Shown here one piece after another: positions 59,908 to 64,000 of a stretch of 64,000 nt of DNA. The position numbers were made by a program, and so were the translations under genes. The notes under the pieces are model-generated. The model worked only from the letters and a program-made list of their open reading frames with translations. It was not told the DNA's origin and searched no databases. The first letter of the stretch is position 1; each line of letters starts with the position of its first letter. The DNA is from Biomaibacter acetigenes (GTDB lineage: Bacteria > Bacillota > Thermosediminibacteria > Thermosediminibacterales > Tepidanaerobacteraceae). Location of the stretch: NCBI RefSeq assembly GCF_003691585.1, contig NZ_CP033169.1:1612001-1676000 (forward strand). The letters run 5' to 3'.

Positions 59908-60084
59908 CACAGTCATTATTATATTTCTAGATATAGTATACCCTATTTTCATGTAAAAATATACTACCCAGAGTAACTAAATTTAGCCCTGAACCGCAAT
60001 AAAATACATAAGGCTGTGAATAACTTGTGAATATATAAGATAGCTACTAAATACATTTTCTTTGAAAACATAAGGTGCATCGCC

Positions 60085-60489
60085 ATGGTATATCAGCAAA
60101 TTAAAGATATAATTCGGGAATTCGGCACCCGTGACCCAAAGGTTATTGCCGAGGAAATGGGAATTAATATACTCTATCTCCCTTACACTCAATTATATGG
60201 TATGGCTGCATGTTTTGGCGACCATAAACTTATTGGCGTAAAAAGTGAGCTCGATGAGCCAATAAAAAAACTCGTGATCGCTCATGAACTGGGTCATTTT
60301 GTGCTGCATCCCGAAGGAAATTTCTATTTCGTCATGGATAAAACTATGTTCTATAACAAGTTTGAATATCAGGCCAATATGTTTGCTATAAGTCTATGCA
60401 TAGGAGAAGAAATGGCGAAGTATGATTTCGTAAAAGAAATTGCTGCTGGAAAGGTGGACAACATTGTAAATATATTTCAATATTACTGA
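60085..60489 (+). CDS. ImmA/IrrE-type metallopeptidase
   Basis: 134 residues with the zinc protease motif AHELGHFVLH (H67, E68, H71). ImmA-type proteins cleave the phage repressor after damage signals; here it lies two genes after the CI-like gene, the standard partner arrangement. ATG after AAGGTG. Confidence 0.88.
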   Translation: MVYQQIKDIIREFGTRDPKVIAEEMGINILYLPYTQLYGMAACFGDHKLIGVKSELDEPIKKLVIAHELGHFVLHPEGNFYFVMDKTMFYNKFEYQANMFAISLCIGEEMAKYDFVKEIAAGKVDNIVNIFQYY

Positions 60490-60556
60490 GAGGAATTACC
60501 TTCTTAGACCACGGTAATGAAAAAATAAAAAAGTGAGTTATGAGGGGGCAATGTTA

Positions 60557-61570
60557 ATGGGTTGGAGATTGCGCAAGAGCATAAAAATTGCTAAAGGAGT
60601 GCGCTTGAATGTAAGCAAAAGCGGTCTTGGTTTAAGCGTTGGTGGAAAAGGCTTTAGAGTTGGTGTGGGACCCAAAGGTGCTTACACTTCGACAAGTATT
60701 CCAGGGACTGGCCTATATTCAATTAATTATCTGGGCAAAACTAAATCAGCTAATTCCTATGAAAGCACGGTTCACGAAAATACAAAACAATATTACGAAA
60801 ATATTCAAATGCCGCGTGAACTATCAAAGAAGTTTGTAAAGGATGACCCTATAGGTGGACTGGGCATTATTGCTGCTATAGTCCTATTGTTCATTTCGTG
60901 GCCTCTAGCTTTTATAGTTGGTATTTTATCATGCATTTGGATAAATAAGAAAGAAAAAGCCTCGCCTCACGGCCAGGCTAAGGAATTTTTTATCAAGGGG
61001 AAAACAGCTTATAGAAATGGCGATTACCAGAAAGCCCTCGAATGTTTTTCCAAAGTTATTGAACTGTGTCCAGATACATATTCCTTTTATCCTGAAGTCG
61101 CTTTTTTGTACAGAATGGCCGGTAAACTCCAGGAGGCCATTAATCTTTTTGAAAAATATTTGGAGGTTTATCCCGAAGACCACATAGTGAAACTTAATTA
61201 TGGCATTACTTACGGACATCTTGGCGATTATGAAAAGCTCATTGAAATATTGCAAACACTGCCTGTCGATGTAAAGCAAGAGCTTCCGGTGATAAATGCG
61301 ATGGGTTATGCATACCTGGCATTAAATAAACCTGAATTGGCTATAGAGATTTTGGAAAAAGGTCCCGTCAGAAGTAGAAAAATAATGGATGAACAAATGA
61401 AAAATTTTCGTTATTTGCTTGGTACGGCTTACAAAGAAAATGGAGACACTGCTAAAGCCATAAAAGAATTTCAAAAAATATATGCAGAAGATGCAAACTA
61501 TAACGATGTTAAAGATATACTGCAAGAATTAAGCATGAAAAAACGGACCTATCCTAAGCTGATAAAATGA
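60557..61570 (+). CDS. DUF4236-TPR fusion protein
   Basis: 337 residues. N-terminal DUF4236 domain (GWRLRKSIKIAKGVRLNVSKSG, GVGPKGAYTSTSIPGTGL), a hydrophobic segment (about residues 102-126) and C-terminal TPR repeats (about 145-325). Start ATG at 60557, which fits the usual DUF4236 start and the GAGGGGG site. Membrane-anchored scaffold; role unknown, likely lysogenic cargo. Confidence 0.8.
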   Translation: MGWRLRKSIKIAKGVRLNVSKSGLGLSVGGKGFRVGVGPKGAYTSTSIPGTGLYSINYLGKTKSANSYESTVHENTKQYYENIQMPRELSKKFVKDDPIGGLGIIAAIVLLFISWPLAFIVGILSCIWINKKEKASPHGQAKEFFIKGKTAYRNGDYQKALECFSKVIELCPDTYSFYPEVAFLYRMAGKLQEAINLFEKYLEVYPEDHIVKLNYGITYGHLGDYEKLIEILQTLPVDVKQELPVINAMGYAYLALNKPELAIEILEKGPVRSRKIMDEQMKNFRYLLGTAYKENGDTAKAIKEFQKIYAEDANYNDVKDILQELSMKKRTYPKLIK

Positions 61571-61595
61571 TAATAATTCTTGGAGGTGTTTCGAT

Positions 61596-62429
61596 ATGGG
61601 CAGCTTTTTAATCCTGCTGGGAACTCTAGGCATTTTAGCATCGTTCGTTATGTTGATTGTGCGATTAGTTGCTAAAAAAGGGCTAACTTTTAAACAGATC
61701 GCAGTGCTGGCTATCATTGCTATTATTTTAGATATCGCCGGTGGCGCCTTATCTCCACCCATTCAGGAAGGATATAAGCAAGGTCAAACTCAAAAACCTG
61801 TTACTAAAGTATCTAAAACAGAGCAAAAACCTCCTGTTGAGAAAAATAACAATAACTCACCAAGTCAGCAGACATCTAACAACTCGTCAAAAGAAAATAA
61901 TATTTCTTCTACCGCTCCCGTAAAAGCTGAAACTAATAATTCGATTAATATAGAAAAAATAACTATTGATAAATCTAACGCCGAAATTAATAAATCCAAT
62001 GCCGAAAATGAGTCGCAAAAAGATCCCGCTGTCGAAACCCTGGAACAAGCTGCAAAGGATTATTTAGGTAGCAGACTAAAATATGTTGTGGTTAATAGTC
62101 TGCTTGATGATCAAAAAAAGAAAAATGTGGAGATTCATTTCAGGGGTTCTGATAATTTAACAACAAAATACATACGGTTAGGAATGCTAAAAGATTCGGC
62201 GGAAGTATTTCAAAAAATTTTTACATCTAATATCCCTATTGAAGAAGCAGTTACATTTGTCTATTTTCCCCTTAAAGATAAATATGGAAATACCTCGGAA
62301 GAAGTTGTTATGAAAGTTTATCTCAAAGGCGAAACTGCCAAAAAAATTAATTGGGACGGGGTTGATAAGTTACACTTTGACCAGGTGGCTGATGATATTT
62401 GGATAATTCCTGCTTTACGAGAAGAATAA
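61596..62429 (+). CDS. Membrane-anchored protein with long disordered linker
   Basis: 277 residues; TTGGAGGTGTTTCGAT site. Two N-terminal hydrophobic helices (about 3-24 and 34-52), a Ser/Asn/Lys-rich linker (about 58-145) with repeated KSNAE, and a C-terminal alpha/beta domain (150-277). Same direction as the DUF4236-TPR gene and probably co-transcribed. Family unknown. Confidence 0.7.
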   Translation: MGSFLILLGTLGILASFVMLIVRLVAKKGLTFKQIAVLAIIAIILDIAGGALSPPIQEGYKQGQTQKPVTKVSKTEQKPPVEKNNNNSPSQQTSNNSSKENNISSTAPVKAETNNSINIEKITIDKSNAEINKSNAENESQKDPAVETLEQAAKDYLGSRLKYVVVNSLLDDQKKKNVEIHFRGSDNLTTKYIRLGMLKDSAEVFQKIFTSNIPIEEAVTFVYFPLKDKYGNTSEEVVMKVYLKGETAKKINWDGVDKLHFDQVADDIWIIPALREE

Positions 62430-62498
62430 TAAAGATAACCTTGCTTCTTTTTTTTTCAGCAGAAAATCGAAACATATGTTCTAGAAAGGAGATCATAT

Positions 62499-63731
62499 AT
62501 GGGTATACGCAAACGTGGTGATGCATGGCAAATAGTCGTCGATGTGGGCAAACCAATCAAGACAGAAGATGGAAAACTAAAAAGGCAGCAAAAAGTATTT
62601 ACCTTCTATGGCACCAAGCCAGAAGCCAGAGCTGAGGAAGCACGGCTAAAGGCTCTGTATAAGTTTCAAACTTCTACTAAAAATATGACATTAGAGCAAT
62701 ACATGCTACATTGGCTTGAAACATACAAAAAGCATAAGCTTGCCGTCAGAACCTACGAAAGCTATAAAGAGACCATAGAAGTCCATATAGGCAAAGATGA
62801 GATAGGCAAAAAGCCCTTCGATAGAGTGATGCCGGATGATATACAAAAATACTACAACCGCAAACTTGCCCAGGGTCTCTCCGGCACCTCCGTTCTTTAC
62901 CATCACCGAATACTTCATGCGGCTTATCAGCAGGCGGTAAAATCCCGTCTACTCCCCTGGACGATGAATCCCTGTGATGCCGTGGAGCCTCCGGAGAAAG
63001 ATGATTTTAGCCCTGCAGAGTTGAGCCCGGAAGATGTATCTAAAATCATAATCGTCACCAATGGCAAACCATTGCAGATGCCGATTATTATATCCGCTAT
63101 GACCGGGATGCGTGCCGGTGAAGTGTGTGGCCTGAAATGGCTCGATGTAATGTTCGATAAGATGGCTATAAAAGTACATCAAGCAGTTAAAAGAGAAAGT
63201 GGTGAGCTAGTTCTTGGTCCCACAAAGAATAAAAAGGAGCGATACGTGCCATTGACGCCGGGCCTGGCCGCCATACTCCAGAAACATAAAGAAGAGCAGG
63301 ATCGTATCAAAGAGATTTACGGAGCCGATGTAGAAAGGCCAGAAGATAAAGGTCCTAAATATAACGACCAGGGATTTGTTTTAGCCTGGGAGGATGGAAG
63401 ATTTTTTGATCCGCACTACTTGAGCACTGCATTTACTAAATTTATGAAGGCACCAAAAAATGAAAAGCTAAAGATACCGGAAAATGCCACATTCCATGCT
63501 CTCCGGCATTTCTATGCATCAGCCATGCAGCAGGCCGGTGCAAATCTGAAATATATCAGCGATGCCCTGGGACACGGTAAAATTGACAATATTACTGCTG
63601 ATGTATATATTCACACACAGATTGAAGACATGAGAAAATATGTAGATTGGCTGGATGAAGCTGTTTTGGTACCGGCATTCCCATGGCTAAAAGACGCCCT
63701 TCGTGAAAACGAGGCTAACGATGTGACCTAA
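62499..63731 (+). CDS. int: Tyrosine integrase
   Basis: 410 residues: N-terminal AP2-like arm-binding domain (1-57), core-binding domain (about 62-160), catalytic domain with R205 (MTGMRAGE), H333 and R336 (HALRHFYAS), H359 (LGHGK) and Y370. It integrates at tRNA-Lys and ends 80 bp from attR; its stop codon lies in the first right-arm repeat. Strong AGAAAGGAG site. Confidence 0.97.
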   Translation: MGIRKRGDAWQIVVDVGKPIKTEDGKLKRQQKVFTFYGTKPEARAEEARLKALYKFQTSTKNMTLEQYMLHWLETYKKHKLAVRTYESYKETIEVHIGKDEIGKKPFDRVMPDDIQKYYNRKLAQGLSGTSVLYHHRILHAAYQQAVKSRLLPWTMNPCDAVEPPEKDDFSPAELSPEDVSKIIIVTNGKPLQMPIIISAMTGMRAGEVCGLKWLDVMFDKMAIKVHQAVKRESGELVLGPTKNKKERYVPLTPGLAAILQKHKEEQDRIKEIYGADVERPEDKGPKYNDQGFVLAWEDGRFFDPHYLSTAFTKFMKAPKNEKLKIPENATFHALRHFYASAMQQAGANLKYISDALGHGKIDNITADVYIHTQIEDMRKYVDWLDEAVLVPAFPWLKDALRENEANDVT

Positions 63732-63773
63732 AATGTGACCTATTACCAAAATTTCCCTGATTTTAAGGTCACA
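63722..63773. repeat. Integrase arm-type sites, right (P') arm
   Basis: Two direct copies of TGTGACCTA (63722-63730, 63734-63742) and one inverted AGGTCACA (63766-63773), the same 8-9-mer as on the left arm. Confidence 0.65.
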
Positions 63774-63797
63774 AAAAACCCTCCTTTTCCAGGAGGG
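63773..63797 (-). terminator. Phage-supplied terminator for tRNA-Lys
   Basis: Seven-bp stem (63779-63785 with 63791-63797, five-base loop) followed by six T on the minus strand, 14 bp after the tRNA-Lys 3' end. It replaces the host terminator displaced to 13125-13157. Confidence 0.8.
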
Positions 63798-63810
63798 CTG
63801 CGGTCTTAAT

Positions 63811-63859
63811 TGGTGGGCCATCAGGGACTCGAACCCGGGACACCCTGATTAAGAGTCAG
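63811..63859 (-). repeat. attR: 49-bp core shared with attL
   Basis: Identical to 13174-13222. Contains the 3' end of the intact tRNA-Lys, which stays functional after integration. Confidence 0.97.
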
Positions 63860-63886
63860 GTGCTCTACCAACTGAGCTAATGGCCC
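63811..63886 (-). tRNA. tRNA-Lys (CUU)
   Basis: 76 nt including encoded CCA. Acceptor stem GGGCCAT/ATGGCCC, anticodon loop CTCTTAA with anticodon CTT, canonical T arm. It is the prophage attachment target; the 3' part is supplied by attR. Confidence 0.97.
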
Positions 63887-63896
63887 TCGTATTTTA

Positions 63897-63982
63897 TGGT
63901 GGAGAGAGGTGGATTCGAACCACCGAAGGCATCGCCAGCAGATTTACAGTCTGCCCCCTTTGGCCAGCTCGGGAATCTCTCC
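63897..63982 (-). tRNA. tRNA-Tyr (GUA)
   Basis: 86 nt including CCA, acceptor stem GGAGAGA/TCTCTCC, anticodon GTA, long variable arm typical of bacterial tRNA-Tyr. Just upstream of tRNA-Lys in the same tRNA operon. Confidence 0.97.
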
Positions 63983-64000
63983 ATATTATCGGATTGTCTG

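Larger units (their letters stand above)
13174..63859. mobile_element. Prophage integrated in tRNA-Lys, contractile-tailed (myovirus-type)
   Basis: About 50.6 kb between the two 49-bp att repeats, with a plus-strand integrase next to attR and a complete set of packaging, head, contractile tail, baseplate, lysis, replication and lysogeny genes in standard order. Almost every frame is intact (one HNH gene is frameshifted), so the prophage may be inducible. Structural genes resemble PBSX/Mu-like phages (XkdF-type protease, MuF, sheath and tube, gpJ and gpI baseplate proteins). Confidence 0.97.

Overview
The window is Firmicutes (Clostridia-type) chromosome: strong AGGAGG ribosome-binding sites, strictly anaerobic ferredoxin-linked metabolism, a sigma-54 enhancer-binding regulator, and a tRNA-Lys/tRNA-Tyr pair. 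A 50.6-kb prophage is inserted in the tRNA-Lys gene. The species cannot be named from the sequence alone; a moderately thermophilic anaerobe (Thermoanaerobacterales/Thermosediminibacterales-like) is my guess.

Host part (1-13173, all minus strand). From right to left there are three tandem M42 metallo-aminopeptidases, a PrpR-type sigma-54 activator, a well-formed sigma-54 promoter, a four-subunit 2-oxoacid:ferredoxin oxidoreductase (korDABC) and a PLP aminotransferase. Together they look like a peptide/amino-acid fermentation unit: peptides are cut to amino acids, transaminated to 2-oxoacids, then oxidised to acyl-CoA with reduced ferredoxin. Beyond this lie a small Cys-rich protein, a TPR protein, SurE, a YpmA-like protein and a dual P-loop ATPase.

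Prophage (attL 13174-13222, attR 63811-63859; 49-bp perfect repeat of the 3' end of tRNA-Lys). The lysogeny side (58.6-63.7 kb, plus strand) has a CI-like repressor, a DUF3800 protein, an ImmA/IrrE-type protease, a DUF4236-TPR protein, a membrane-anchored protein and the tyrosine integrase. From a divergent Cro/CI-type switch with four copies of a 13-bp operator, the early genes run leftward (58.5-43.9 kb): small DNA-binding proteins, DUF932, a Gam-like nuclease inhibitor, a recombination-type protein, a tRNA-like RNA, an initiator gene containing five 12-bp iterons, a DnaC-like loader, a deoxyribosyltransferase, an ADP-ribosylglycohydrolase, RecU and an ArpU/RinA-like regulator. After a terminator/promoter/terminator block (43.69-43.94 kb) come the late genes: HNH, two DNA adenine methylases, ParB-like, TerS, TerL, portal, a 1127-residue MuF polyprotein with a small partner gene, protease, scaffold, capsid, connectors, contractile sheath and tube, a frameshifted chaperone, tape measure, baseplate, fibre and lysis genes. 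It is a contractile-tailed (myovirus-type) phage with PBSX/Mu-like architecture.

The most unusual object is the MuF polyprotein: a head-morphogenesis domain fused to an intact-looking HipA/PI-kinase-like domain and a C-terminal ADP-ribosyltransferase-like (toxin/effector) domain, with a 4-nt-overlapping small gene placed like an immunity gene. The same phage carries an ADP-ribosylglycohydrolase in its early operon. Other notable items are a tRNA-like RNA with a giant variable arm, a probable plus-strand mini-RNA, integrase arm sites, and an apparent AUA start in the sigma-54 regulator.
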